Part shown: positions 44,976-56,665 of the stretch, piece by piece | How the letters are laid out: the number at the start of each line of letters is the position of its first letter | How positions within the stretch are numbered: the stretch's first letter is position 1 | Source of the DNA: Saposhnikovia divaricata | Lineage: Eukaryota; Streptophyta; Magnoliopsida; Apiales; Apiaceae | Assembly (NCBI GenBank): GCA_036435485.1 | Contig: CM071600.1 | Coordinates: 55,115,546 to 55,179,545, forward strand | Length of the DNA stretch: 64,000 bases | Reading direction: 5' to 3' | Notes under the pieces: model-generated | The model's database searches: none | The model's input: the letters and a program-made list of their open reading frames with translations, nothing else | Told to the model about the DNA's origin: nothing | Made by a program: the position numbers and the translations under genes

Positions 44976-47900
44976 TTAGCCAGATTCTGAAAAATTCAGC
45001 ATTCCAATCTCACTAACCAACCTTGTGAAGGTGTCTTCATCCAATGGCTTAGTGAATATATCAGCTAATTGTTTATCTGTAGGGACATAATGCAACTCAA
45101 TGGTTCCATTAGTTGCATGCTCCCTAATGAAATGATATCTGATGTCAATGTGCTTTGTCCTAGAATGATTTACAGGATTGGCAACTACAGAGATTGCACT
45201 TGTGTTGTTACACATGATTGGAATTCTTTCCAACAAAAGTCCATAATCTCTAAGCTGATTTCTAATCCAAAGCACTTGAGCACAGCAACTTCCAGCAGCT
45301 ATGTATTCAGCCTCAGCTGTGGAAGTTAACACAGATTGTTGTTTCTTGCTGTACCAAGAGACTAGCCTTTGTCCAAGAAACTGGCAGCTACCTGAGGTGC
45401 TCTTCCTATCCACTCTGCATCCAGCATAATCAACATCAGAGTAACCAACCATATTGAACCATGTGTCCTTAGGATACCATAAACCCAAGTTTGGAGTGCC
45501 ATTCAGATATCTAAAGATTCTTTTTATAGCAATCAAATGTGACTCTTTTGGATTTTATTGAAACCTTGCACACAGACATGTAGCAAACATGATGCCTGAC
45601 CTACTTGCAGTGAGATAGAGTAGAGAACCAACCATGCCTCTGTAGACTGAGATATCTATTCTATTGCCTTTGACATCTTCATCCAATTTGGTGGCAGTGG
45701 CCATGAGTGTCTTTGCAGGTGAGCAGTCTTCTAAGTCAAACTTCTTTAATAAATCCTTGATGTACTTGGTTTGACTGATGAAGATACCATCCTTCCTCTG
45801 ACTAACTTGCAATCCAAGAAAGAATGTTAACTCTCCCATCATACTCATCTCATATCTGCTTTGCATGAGCTTAGAGAATTTCTCACACAGCTTCTCATTT
45901 GTAGAGCCAAATATGATATCATCCACATAGATCTGAACTAGGATAATATAATTACCATGCTTCTTGTAAAACACTGTCTTGTCCAATGTGCCTTTAGTGA
46001 ATTGATTTTCAAGAAGGAACTGTGATAAAGTGTCATACCATGCCCTTGGAGCCTGCTTAAATCCATACAATGCCTTAAGCAATTTGTAGACAAATTCTGG
46101 GAAATGTGGATCCTCAAAGCCAGGTGGTTGTTGCACATAAACTTCTTCTTCTAACTCCCCATTCAGAAATGCACTCTAGACATCCATTTGATAGACTTTA
46201 AAGTTTGAATGAGCAGCAAATGCCAAGAAGATTCTGATGGCTTCCAATCTAGCAACGGGAGCAAATGTCTCATCATAGTCAATGCCTTCCTGTTGAGAGT
46301 ATCCTTTTGCAACCAACCTTGCTTTGTTTCTTATTATTACACCATCTTCATCCATCTTATTCTTCAGAACCCATTTTGTTCTAACAATGGTTCTGTTCTT
46401 TGGTGCAGGCACAAGTTCCCATACTTTGTTTCTTTTAAATTGACTCAACTCCTCTTGCATAGCAATAATCCAATCTGGATCCAACAGTGCATCATCAAGT
46501 TTCTTAGGCTCAATCTGAGATAGAAAGCAACCATAGAGACACTCATTTTGAGTTGCTCTCCCAGTTCTCACTCCTGCATTTGGATCTCCAATAATTTGCT
46601 CTGCAGTGTGTGACCTATCCCATTTCCTTGAGCGCTCAGTTTGATTTCTCAACCTTGATGTTGCTTCATCATCCAAGACATGATCATTTTCATTTCCTCC
46701 CCCTGTGAAGTTGCTACTATTCACAGTTGTGTCTTGGATGCTAGTCTTTTCACTATTGGTTGGATCAGATTCTTCTCTTGCTTCATTATTCACTTGAGTT
46801 TGTTGAACTAGAGTTTCAACTTCAGTTTCAATCTCTTCATCAGAATCATCTAGATTTTCAAACTTTAATGGATCTCGATCTTCAACATTGGCTTCTTCTA
46901 ATCCAGGTAGTTTGCTGTCATCAAATGTCACATCTGTGCTTTCCATAACTTTCTTTTGACTGATGACATAAACTTTGTATGCAATTCTCTCCATAGAATA
47001 GCCAAGAAAAATTCCTTCAAATGCCTTTGCATCAAACTTCCCAACATATTCTGAATTGTCTTTTAACACAAAGCATTTGCTTCCAAAAGTATGAACATAC
47101 TTTAGAGTAGGCTTCTTTCCAGTCACCAAATTGTAAGGTGTATTTCTAGTGTTTTTGTTGATGAGGGTTCTGTTCTGGATGTAGCATGCAGTGTTCACAG
47201 CCTCAGCCCAAAAACATGTAGGCATCTTTGCATCAAGCAACATTGTTCTAGCAGCCTCAATTAGAGTTCTGTTCTTTCTCTCAACTACTCCATTTTGTTC
47301 TGGAGTCCTTGGAGCTGAGAATTGTTGAGAAATGCCATTCTCTTTGCAAAATGATTCAAGTAAGGCATTTCTGAACTCTGTTCCATTATCACTTCTCAAT
47401 GCAATCACACTTGCATTGTTGGCTTTTGCTTCCTTATCAACTTTCTTTATGTGCTCAATGATTACTTGTGGAGCCTCATCCTTTGATGCTAGAAATTCCA
47501 CCCATGTATACCTTGTGTAGTCATCAACCATCACTAGGGCATACTTCTTTCTTAAGAGTGACATAATATTGACAGGCCCAAACAAATCCATATGAATTAA
47601 TTGCAGGGGCTTGGTGATTGATGTCACTGTCTTTGACTTGTGGCTTGACCTTTTCATCTTTCCTTTTTGGCAAGCCTCACACACTCCTTCTTGATAGAAT
47701 TCAAGTGCGGGCATGCCTCTCACTAACTCTCTTTTGACTAGAGAATTAATGGCCTTGAAGTTCAGGTGTGATAGCTTCTTATGCCATAGCCAACAATCTT
47801 CATTTGATGCTTTTGAGTAGAAGCAACAAACTTTGTCCTTGTTTGCAGAGTCCATATTGGCTACAAATAGGCTTCCTTTTCTTACTCCAGATAGAGCAAA

Positions 47901-48248
47901 ATCACCAGTCTTCTTGTGGGTGATCAAACATTCTTCTTTGTCAAAATTTACCTTGAATCCTCTATCAGTAAACTGACCAACACTTAGCAGATTATGCTTG
48001 AGACCCTTGACTAGTGCTACATCTTCAATGATGATATTACCAACTTTTAACTTGCCATATCCCAATGTGTTACCCATGATGTCATCTCTAAAAGCAACCA
48101 TTGGGCCAACCTTCTCCTCATATTGTGATAGCAGGGCCATATCACCAGTCATGTGATTTGAGCATCCACGGTCCAAAATCCACATGACCTTCTTTTCACT
48201 TTCTTTGCCCTGTAAGCATAAAGGTATTACTTCTTCTTTGGTACCCAA
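44976..48248 (-). pseudogene. Copia pol: protease, integrase, reverse transcriptase, RNase H, with nonsense codons
   Basis: 48248-46176 holds the protease region, where the active-site segment reads ILDRGCSNHMTGD: the usual Asp-Ser-Gly is Asp-Arg-Gly, so activity is doubtful. Next come the zinc-binding WHKKLSHL and CEACQKGK, the integrase core with HMDLFGPV, RSDNGTEF and NGVVERKN (the DDE residues), and the start of RT. A TAG at 46176-46178 interrupts RT just after YQMDV. 46136-45555 continues RT with the catalytic IYVDDIIFGS. A TAA at 45555-45557 separates it from RNase H (45536-44976; DRKSTSGSCQFLG, TAEAEYIAA). Both stops are in the same frame as the flanking coding sequence. Confidence 0.93.
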
Positions 48249-50709
48249 ACAAGTTTGGGCCCACTTGGCTTAGAAACAGATTTATCAAAAACAGCATGCT
48301 TATCAACTTTCTTAGGACTGGTCTTCTTGTCACTGTTAGAAGTCTTAGAATCTAAATTCTTAGACTTAGGTGACAGAGGTACCTTCCTAACTCGAGGAGG
48401 ACTTGAAGACTCTGGCCTTGTGTAGTGTGTGTGAATGTTGTGACTGATGCAACCATCCATGAACTGTCTTCTCAAATTAAAATAGCTAGTAATAACATTC
48501 ATGTTGCATGGCATAAAGTCAAGTTTATCACAGAAAGGTGAATCTCTATGTCTTAAAGGTACAGAACAATCATAGAAAGGCTTAGCTACACTACCAGTTC
48601 GTTTCTTGCATGCATGAGTTAAGTGATTAGTGCTAAAACAGTTTTGACAAACTTTCCTAGGGGCATTTGGCACATAAGCATAATTATTATTCTTGTTTAT
48701 CCCTAGCTTGCCATTTCTGTTTTGTTTCTTATTAGCCACTTTCTTCTCAAATTCATTTTTCCCAGCTGAAACAAACTTCACAACATTTCCCTAATCAAAT
48801 TCTGTTTTGTCAAGGCTTTTGCCTTGACACTCTCACTCTTAGAGGATGCTGGTTGTTCACTAGACTGTGCCTCATCCTCATCATTCAACATTTGCTTAAT
48901 GAGTAAGGCATCCTCATCAATTTCAAATGTTGGTTCTTTTAAAATTGGAGACTCAATCTTTTTCAAAATTGAGGCACTTCATCCTGAACAACTATGTCAT
49001 CTTCAATGATAGCATAGCCTTTCCTCTGTTTAAGAGTGCCATAGTCAACTCCAATGGCAGCCTTGGGTTTAGCTTGGTTTTTCTCATGGTAGGACTGCAG
49101 TAGACTAGAGGAGTTCTTAAAGGTTTTCAGTTTGAATTCATTCTCAGCTAGTTCATCCCTAAGGGCCTTCTCAACCTGACTAGCACATAGAACCTTATTC
49201 TGCAAATATTCAACTTCTTTTTTAAGGTTATCTACTTGCATAGCAGTTAGCTCAAGTTCCTCATTCTTCTTGTTTAACAATTCATTCTTAGCAGACAGTT
49301 TGTCAATCTCTTCACTAGCAGCAGTCATACTAGTATGAATATTAAACATTTCAATAGATAGTTGTTCAACCATGCATTTATACTCAGAAACAGACATATC
49401 TATGGTATTGAGAGATGGTACCTGAGAGTTAGATAGAGATTGTTCATCTTGGAATCAGCCATCAAGGCATAGTTACAGAATTCTTGCTCCTCTCCATCAC
49501 TATCAGAGTCATCCCAACACTTCCCTTCAGCTATGTAGGCCTTGCCTTGTGTTTGATTTTCAGAAGGGCCTCATACTTGGCTTCAAGCTCTAGAAACTCC
49601 TTATCCTTCTTTTTAGGCTTCTTACATTCACTGGCAAAATGCCCTAGGTCATTGCATCTATAACACCTTACAGATGACCTATCCACATGGTTGGTTTTGA
49701 ATTTATTCTTGTTTGCTTTCACAGGTGCCTTGCTCTTGTTGAATGAATGGTTTTGGGGTCTATGTTTGAAGGGTTGGTTCCTCTTGAATCTGATGTTTAG
49801 AAACTTTCTGGCCATGAAAGCATATGAAGTGTTTTCCATGCCATCTAGCTCTTCAAGAGTATAGAACTCTTCTTCTTCCTTCTCCTCAATAGGTTCAGTC
49901 ACTTCACCTTCATTTTCTTCATCATCTACTATCTCTTCTATCCTCAACTGACTTGTAGATGCTTCTAGGTCTTGAACAGATTTGCTGACAATCAAGGCAC
50001 ATGATGTGTTTACCATTCTGTCTTGGTTGGCTTGGATAGCCTTCTTCTGAAGCAACTCAAGCTCATGAGTCTTTAAAACCCCATAGAGCACATCATATGT
50101 GACTTTGTTCAAATCTTTTTCTCTTAGAGAAATGATCTTTTGCTCTAGATGGTTTGGTGAAGACAATAGAAACTTCATGTTCAACTTCTTTGTGCTGTAA
50201 ACCTTCCCATTCATCTGTAGCTCAGTCACCAGCTTGTGAAACCTTTCAAACATGTCAGTAATGCTTTCCTTGGTCTAAGCCATGAAAGCTTCATACTGTG
50301 TGACCATTATCTGTTTCTTGTTTTCTCCATCCTCTGTTCCTTCACATAACACCTCAATATGATCCCACATCTCCTTTGCTGTTTTGCAAGATGCTATGTT
50401 AGCAAACATTGGCAGTTCCATAGAATCTATGATTAATAACATGAGATGACTGTCGAGAGCAACCATCTCCTTTTCTGTCTCTGTCCATTTGGATGCTTCT
50501 TTAGCCACATAAGATCTTGGAATGGTTACAGTTCCAACAGTCTTTTCAGGAATCTCCTGTTGTGGAACAAAGGGACCATTCTTGAGTATCTCAGGATATA
50601 GAGGGTTAGCAGCTTTGATGAACAACAGCATTTTAATTTTCCAGAGGTTGTAATTCTTTTTGTCGAACTTAGGGACCTTCACTGTTCCTGTAGTCTTTGG
50701 TGTATTCAT
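48227..50709 (-). pseudogene. Copia gag, broken by a stop and frameshifts
   Basis: Begins MNTPKTTGTVKVPKFDKKNY at 50709, typical of plant Copia gag. An in-frame TAG at 50275-50277 interrupts it; the same frame goes on through the UBN2-like core and a zinc knuckle CYRCNDLGHFASEC (CX2CX4HX4C) to 49531. Further frames cover 49397-48963 (a coiled-coil-rich block), 48966-48778 and 48781-48227, the last with a second knuckle CQNCFSTNHLTHAC. Each change of frame needs an indel. Gag forms the particle in which reverse transcription takes place; two knuckles and a coiled coil make this a long gag. Confidence 0.9.
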
Positions 50710-50739
50710 GATCTTTTTCTGTTTTTAAATAAATAGCCT

Positions 50740-50751
50740 GCTCTGATACCA
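50740..50751 (-). other. Copia primer-binding site (initiator tRNA-Met)
   Basis: TGGTATCAGAGC on the minus strand, two bases from the 5' LTR. It is the same primer site as in the TRIM at 31752. Confidence 0.9.
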
Positions 50752-50753
50752 CT

Positions 50754-52076
50754 TGTTGAGTATTAAACACACAAGAGAATACAGAGGGGGGGTGAATGGA
50801 TTCTCAAACTTCTCTTATGATAAGTGTTTTAGGTGAAGGTTGTTTTAAGGGTTTGAATCTGGTTGTGTAACAGAGTGTGTGTTTTGTATTTAACAGATTA
50901 TGTAAGTGCGGAATATAAACACAAGAACACGATATCACTTTAATCTAATATTGTATTAGATAAAGATTTGCTACAATCTGTGAATACAAATATTAGTATT
51001 CTCAGCTTCTTTCTCAGAGAGATATTACTTGTAAAAACTATAGATCACTCTGTTTGATACTTGCTAAAGAAGTAGGGTTGTTCACTTATATCACGTGAAC
51101 AACTTACTTACAACAAATAAGGTAGCACACAAATTTGCTTTTTAATATGTCTATCCTATTTGAGTAAACATCCAAACTGCTACAGATTTGACTTCTTAGA
51201 ACTCTGTTCAGATCCACTTCTTTAGCTATTTGTCTCTTGTACTATCTCTCCAAGCTTCTTTGTAGGCTTTCCAACGTGCTTTACAGTATGTGGTCCATAA
51301 AGCGTCTTGGCTTGTTGCAGGTTTCTGACTTGTACAATTCTTCAGTATTTTGTCTCCAAGATTGTATTCGAGAAGTAACTCTGTTGGTGATTCGAGAACT
51401 AGAATTGGCTTAATCGATAACTCTGAGTTCTCGAATACTGTTGAGCTGACATATCGAATCACTTCTCGAATAAGCCTTTTCTCCAGGAATCCTTGAGAAA
51501 TCGAATAGAGCAATTTACTTATCGAATCCCTGAGATATCGAATAGCTTCTTTAATCCTTGAGATATCGAATGTAGCTTTGACTTGTTGACTCTTAGAGAA
51601 CTCGAATGATGCTTTGACTTGTTGACTTCTTGAGTTCTAGAATAGAGTATTAGACATGTCGAATCTCTGAGTTCTCGAATGAGGCTTTGACTTGTTGACC
51701 TCCAGAGATATCGAACAGTGTCTTTTGAGATATCGAAATCCTGACTTCTCGAATGCTAGACTTCTCGAATATAATAAACATACTTCTCGAATTGGTACTT
51801 AGGCAAATCTTCATTCTCCAAATTTCAACTGTGTTTATTTTGACAGTCTTGTTCTTCAAGCTTGAGGCATGATCCTTGGAACTTCTTTCAAGCATTATTC
51901 TCTGACTTTAATTACAGTTACACAGGTAGAATTTGATGCCTGTTATAAGTACTACAACAAGTAGAAACTCTACAACTAGAGGTTCCCTCGATTAAGAGGT
52001 CATGTAGATAATGCAAAGCATTACAGACAATTAGGCTTGTTATTAGATGTATACAGGCATGCCTCTGTGACTAACA
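50754..52076 (-). repeat. Copia 5' LTR (1323 bp)
   Basis: Aligns along its whole length with 38554-39857. It keeps about 19 bases (near 51303-51322, GTCTTGGCTTGTTGCAGG) that are missing from the other LTR, and many single-base differences are visible. The TTCTCGAA array is conserved. Confidence 0.9.
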
Positions 52077-52081
52077 TAGCT

Positions 52082-53093
52082 GAGGTCCCTTACCACCTAA
52101 AACTCGATAGTTTAATTGAAGTCATTATCCCTAACAGATATCATTCTATCATCACTAGACCTCACACGTCTTGTTTCTTCTTGTGGAATGATTGAGGTGC
52201 TGAATCTTGACTCTCTTGTTATTGATGAAGACGGGCATGTTACTTCTCTTAAGCTGCACATTCCCACTTTAGTAGAAGGTTGTTTTATAAGCCTTAATGT
52301 AAAAGACTTGGTTTTAATGACAGAGCGCCTTGAAAGGCTTCAAGTAAAGAATGGTAGAATTCAGACATTGAATGTTGAGGGGAAAAACTGACTCCGCTTG
52401 CTTAAGTTAGATGCAATCAATTCTCTGGAGACTTTGCAGTTTGATGGGATGTCAGGATTTTTGGTGGTGGTGGATATTAGGAGAATAGAAATTGAAAGGA
52501 GTCCAGTCTATGCAATAATTTGATCTTCAAAGTTGATTAAGAACCTTAACCTTTTAGAGGTTAATCAAGTGAATTTAGAAGCCATCGCCGCCCACTTTCC
52601 GCTCTTAAAGAAACTTTCTATGACCTACCCAAATTCAGATCCAAACTTGTTACTAGGATTTCAGTTTGAGAGTTTACAGATTTTGGAGCTTCAATGGAGT
52701 AAGTTCAATGATGACTTGTCAAAGTGGGTTACGCGCTTATTAAAAATGTGTCCAACCTTAAGTGGTGTATCATCACGGGGTTGGTATCAAAAAAGAATGG
52801 CAAGGAAGCATGCAGAGACTTGAAATTAGTTGGAGAGCTCTTTGAATATCTAAGAGATTCCAGATTTGCAAGAGTTGACTTTGATTTCGATTACGCCTAG
52901 CATGAGTTTTTTTTATGACTTCACAATGCTCTTACAGAATAAGAATGCTCTTTCACCTCTGAATTGCTATAATGCTACTCAGCTTCAAGCTCTCGTAATT
53001 AGCCTGCCTTTACTTTCTTTAGCCTTTTATTTATATGTCGAGACTTCATTTTTGGAAGTAGTCATGCGCTCATGGCAATTGTTCAAAACATAA
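52082..53093 (+). pseudogene. F-box/LRR-type pseudogene, 3' part
   Basis: Directly after the TAGCT duplication the frame of the left part continues (EVPYHLKLDSL), then shifts to MKSLSLTDIILSSLDLTRLV and further leucine-rich segments: LKLHIPTLVEGCFISLNVKD, LIKNLNLLEVNQVNLEAIAA, LLLGFQFESLQILELQWSKF. A single frame from 52116 covers nearly all of it, with stops near 52389, 52519 and 52821 and later ones. Irregular leucine-rich repeats fit the LRR part of F-box/FBD proteins. The number of breaks shows the gene was lost, before or after the Copia insertion. Confidence 0.65.
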
Positions 53094-54003
53094 CTAGTAT
53101 TGTCTATAAAAGATTAAAATTGTATAAACTGATAGGAAGTTCATCAATGTACTTTATATGCATCTTATATGACATTTAGAGTCGACTTTAATGCATCATG
53201 TTTTTCTTCTACAGTATCCGTCCATCACAGTTGCACTTTAGAGTGTTATCTAAATGTTGACTAGAAGAATGATGCTTGAGATGTGTCATCAACACATGCA
53301 CAAAAAAATGTAAATGCACACATAGTTAGATTAAATATCATGTGTTAATGTATATCACAGTTATATTGTTAGCCTACGGGACTACAAGAAAACATAATCA
53401 CAGACTGAGTAAATGGTTCATGGTTGACAGTTGACAGTGTGCTACTCAAGTAATTATTTTTTAATGTGAGAAGAACATTGACAAGATACATTTACAATTG
53501 AGTATCATATAACATATGTATCTCCTGTAAGAATCCTTGTTTTTGTATTAATTTAGGTTGATTTTAATTATGAATTTAAATTTTGAAAAAGAGAACCTAA
53601 TGTTCAAGAAAGAACTAAGAAGATAACCTGATGAGTGATATGGGTCTCACTTGATATATAGGCAGTTGTAACAACTTACAATAGGTAATTTTTGCTCTAA
53701 TTTTGGTGTCTTTGTTCTTACTCTTGAGCAATTTACTAACTCAGGTCCTTGGTAACTTGTTCCCTGTAGGCTCACCACCTGGATATTTTTGATCCTGTTG
53801 TTGCTATGCTGCTGACAGTAATGTTTGTACTATTTTTTTGTTTTTTGTTAAGTAATAACTTTATTAACCCAAAAGAAATACAAAAAAAATACAAAATCAG
53901 GGTATATCCATGATTTAATAAACAACTCGAACAAACTCCGAAGTTACTGGGAGCTACTAACACTTGCCAAACTAGGAGTACAAAATACAGGTATATATAT
54001 ATA
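53094..54003. other. Intergenic stretch, no gene recognised
   Basis: AT-rich. 53825-53930 contains AAGTAATAACTTTATTAACC and a T-rich run, reminiscent of the reversed 3' end of a retroposon, but no coding part or duplication was found. Confidence 0.4.
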
Positions 54004-54376
54004 GGCTAGCGTTCAAATAGAAACCAACCTTGGAATAAAAACTAGAAACCTACACTAAATAAATTATATTTCATTTATTTTAATGGCCCCGCTAGGGGCA
54101 CCTTCACAAAAAACGTTTAAAATTCTTGGCTCTATTCAACAAAAATATAAAAAAAAATTAAAAAAAGTTACTGTTCACGTGCCACGTCATCACGTGAACA
54201 GTAACTTTTTTTTAAATTTTTTTATTTTTTTATATTTTTGTTGAATAGAGACAATAATTTTAAACGTTTTTTGTATTGGAGTACCCCTAATTTGGTCATT
54301 AGATTAGCTTGAAATATTTAATTTAGGTTTAGTTTCTAGTTTCTATTCTAAGTTAGTTTCTATTAGAACAAGACCC
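54004..54376. mobile_element. TA-targeted inverted-repeat MITE, copy 1
   Basis: Flanked by TA repeats. Left GGCTAGCGTTCAAATAGAAA pairs with right TTCTATTAGAACAAGACCC. Inside, GGCCCCGCTAGGGGCACC is followed by AAAACGTTTAAAATT and a central ACTGTTCACGTGCCACGTCA with its inverse. Nearly the same as 55449-55828 and related to 16636-16966. Noncoding. Confidence 0.8.
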
Positions 54377-54392
54377 TATATATATATATATA

Positions 54393-55428
54393 GGCTAATA
54401 ATCAAATAGAAACTAAAATTAAACTAGAAACTTGTTATAATCATTAGTTTTTTTAAATCAATTAAATCTGGACCACACATCCAATTCACCCTTATTTTCT
54501 ACCTTACTCCTTAATCCTTACTTCTTACTTTACGCTCACTCCCCCACCCTCTACTTTCAATCAAACCCACGTCATACACATATACATACATACATACACT
54601 TTTATATATTACCCCTATAATCACAGAGTTCATCACCGATGCTATAAAAGATTCCGACGAAATGATAACAAGAACGGGACCAGATATATACCCTCGTTTC
54701 CACTTTTCTCCTACTTCATCTACACCTCCGACGAGTTCTGTATCACGCAATATTCGATTCAAACCATTAAATTAATTCACAAAACCATTATTTATCATCT
54801 CAACAGACTACAAACAACATATGTAATCGCAGTTGTTTGGGAATTACAAATTTGTAAAACAAATAAATTGGCAATTTTCGTAATACGGATTCTTGATTTT
54901 TACAATATAGATTAGTGATTTCTGCAGCATATATTAGTGTTTTCCGCAGTATATATTAGTGATTTCCGCTGTACAAAATAGTGAATTTAGCTGTATAAAT
55001 TATTAATTGTTAAGATCTTGTGTATCAAATATACAACGTGATGATGTTGATGGTTTGAACGAAAAAAGTAATGGCAATATTAAACTGATAAGATGGTGGT
55101 GATGTTGTTTTTGGTGATATGTGATGATCCAATTAATTTTATGTTAAGTTTCATTGTTTTCTAAATATAATGATTTTAATCAGATGTGAATGGTGGAGTT
55201 GATGGCAATCGGAGATTCCGACGACAATGATTGTTGGTGGTAATCAGAAAGTAAACCGAAGTGATGATTGTAGTGTGTGTATATGAATTGTCGTGTTGTA
55301 TGTAGATATTCATTTCAGGAAACAAAAAGAAATAAACTATTCATTTGGGTTTATAATTGATAAAATTTACAAATATGCCACTAGGTTTTTAGTTTCTAGA
55401 TTAAAATTGATTTCTAGTAGAGTAGCAC
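54393..55428. mobile_element. Larger TA-targeted inverted-repeat element, noncoding
   Basis: Left GGCTAATAATCAAATAGAAA and right TTTCTAGTAGAGTAGCAC are inverted relatives of the ends of the adjacent MITEs, and TA repeats border both sides. About 1 kb of unique interior contains runs of GTGATTTCCGC / TATATTAGTG repeats near 54900-54970 and no recognisable gene. Confidence 0.6.
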
Positions 55429-55448
55429 TATATATATATATATATATA

Positions 55449-55824
55449 GGCTAGCGTTCAAATAGAAACCAACCTTAGAATAGAAACTAGAAACGTACAC
55501 TAAATAAATTATATTTCATTTATTTTAATGGCCCCGCTAGGGGCACCTTCACAAAAAACGTTTAAAATTCTTGGCTCTATTCAACAAAAATATAAAAAAA
55601 AAATAATAAAAATTTTTAAAAAAAAGTTACTGTTCACGTGCCACGTGAACAGTAACTTTTTTTAATTCTTTTTTAATTTTTTTATATTTTTGTTGAATAG
55701 AGACAATAATTTTAAACGTTTTTTGTATTGGAGTACCCCTAATTTGGTCATTAGATTAGCTTGAAATATTTAATTTAGGTTTAGTTTCTAGTTTCTATTC
55801 TAAGTTAGTTTCTATTAGAACAAG

Positions 55825-55828
<4 letters not shown>
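55449..55828. mobile_element. TA-targeted inverted-repeat MITE, copy 2
   Basis: Same ends and interior as 54004-54376, apart from a rearranged central hairpin (ACTGTTCACGTG-CCACGTGAACAGT). TA microsatellites on both sides. Confidence 0.8.
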
Positions 55829-55861
<33 letters not shown>

Positions 55862-55957
55862 GATGCCTTCTACAGCCAAAGTTGGATATAATCTAATATC
55901 CAACCAACCCATCTATAACCGTCCACTAAAGATATGGGCGGTTGGGATTTAAAAGTA

Positions 55958-56103
55958 TACGCTATATTATATAGCGTACTACGCTATATAATATAGCGTA
56001 AGCCTTTTTACCTTTTTATCCCTAAATCTGTCACGTGCCCTGCACGTGTCGGTTTAAACTTACGCTATATTATATAGCGTAGTACGCTATATTATATAGC
56101 GTA
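55958..56103. repeat. Left array of 21-bp palindromes (four copies)
   Basis: Copies at 55958-55978, 55980-56000, 56061-56081 and 56083-56103. Each is TACGCTATAT, one central base, then the reverse complement of that arm. They come in pairs with a one-base gap, so centres are 22 bp apart, about two helical turns. A half copy is near 56152. Confidence 0.95.
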
Positions 56104-56665
56104 CACGGTTTTTTTTATCGAAACCGGGTTTATTTCACACAGAATATCATATAGCGTATTGTGGTTCATATACATAATTTTACAAAACATTTAGCAAATC
56201 ATCCACAGACCACCGGACATCGCAAATCCACCGGAATCGGAAGTAAATCATCATCAATTTCATCATTTCTGCATATAAAGTGAGTAACTTCGTGTCTATT
56301 TCTTGTATGTAGATTCCTATAGGTATGTATGCATGTATATATCATTTCGATTTGTATGTGTAGATTCGTGTATGTATGTATATATGTATATATGTGTGTA
56401 GATTTCGAATTGTATGTATATATGTGTGTAGATTCGTGTATGTAACATTTCGAATTTTTGGAATTATTTCGAATTAGTGTTCGAATTTTTCGAATTATTT
56501 CGAATTAGGGTTCGAATTTTTGAATTATTTCAAAATTTTGGATTATTGGATTAAAGTTTGCATTTTAAAGTTTATTAGATTAAAGTTTGGATTTTTTTTG
56601 TATGTATTGTGTAGTTTGGATTATTTTTTGTTTGGATTAAATTTTTTGTATATATTGGATTTTAG

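Larger units (their letters stand above)
38554..52076 (-). mobile_element. Full-length Copia LTR retrotransposon with extra 3' ORF, inactive
   Basis: A 13.5-kb element with LTRs at both ends, starting TGTTGAG and ending CTAACA on the plus strand, and an exact TAGCT duplication outside (38549-38553 and 52077-52081). The order on the minus strand is LTR, primer site, gag, protease, integrase, reverse transcriptase, RNase H, a long extra coding region, purine tract, LTR. Integrase before reverse transcriptase makes it Copia (Ty1). The extra region after pol and the large gag recall the Sirevirus-like lineage. Gag, pol and the extra ORF all contain stops or frameshifts, and the LTRs differ by many substitutions and a 19-bp length difference, so it is an old copy. 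Confidence 0.95.

Noticed and set aside
54511..54762. 83-codon minus-strand frame in the 54393-55428 element
   Set aside because: No family resemblance and includes simple-repeat (CATA)n translation; likely chance.
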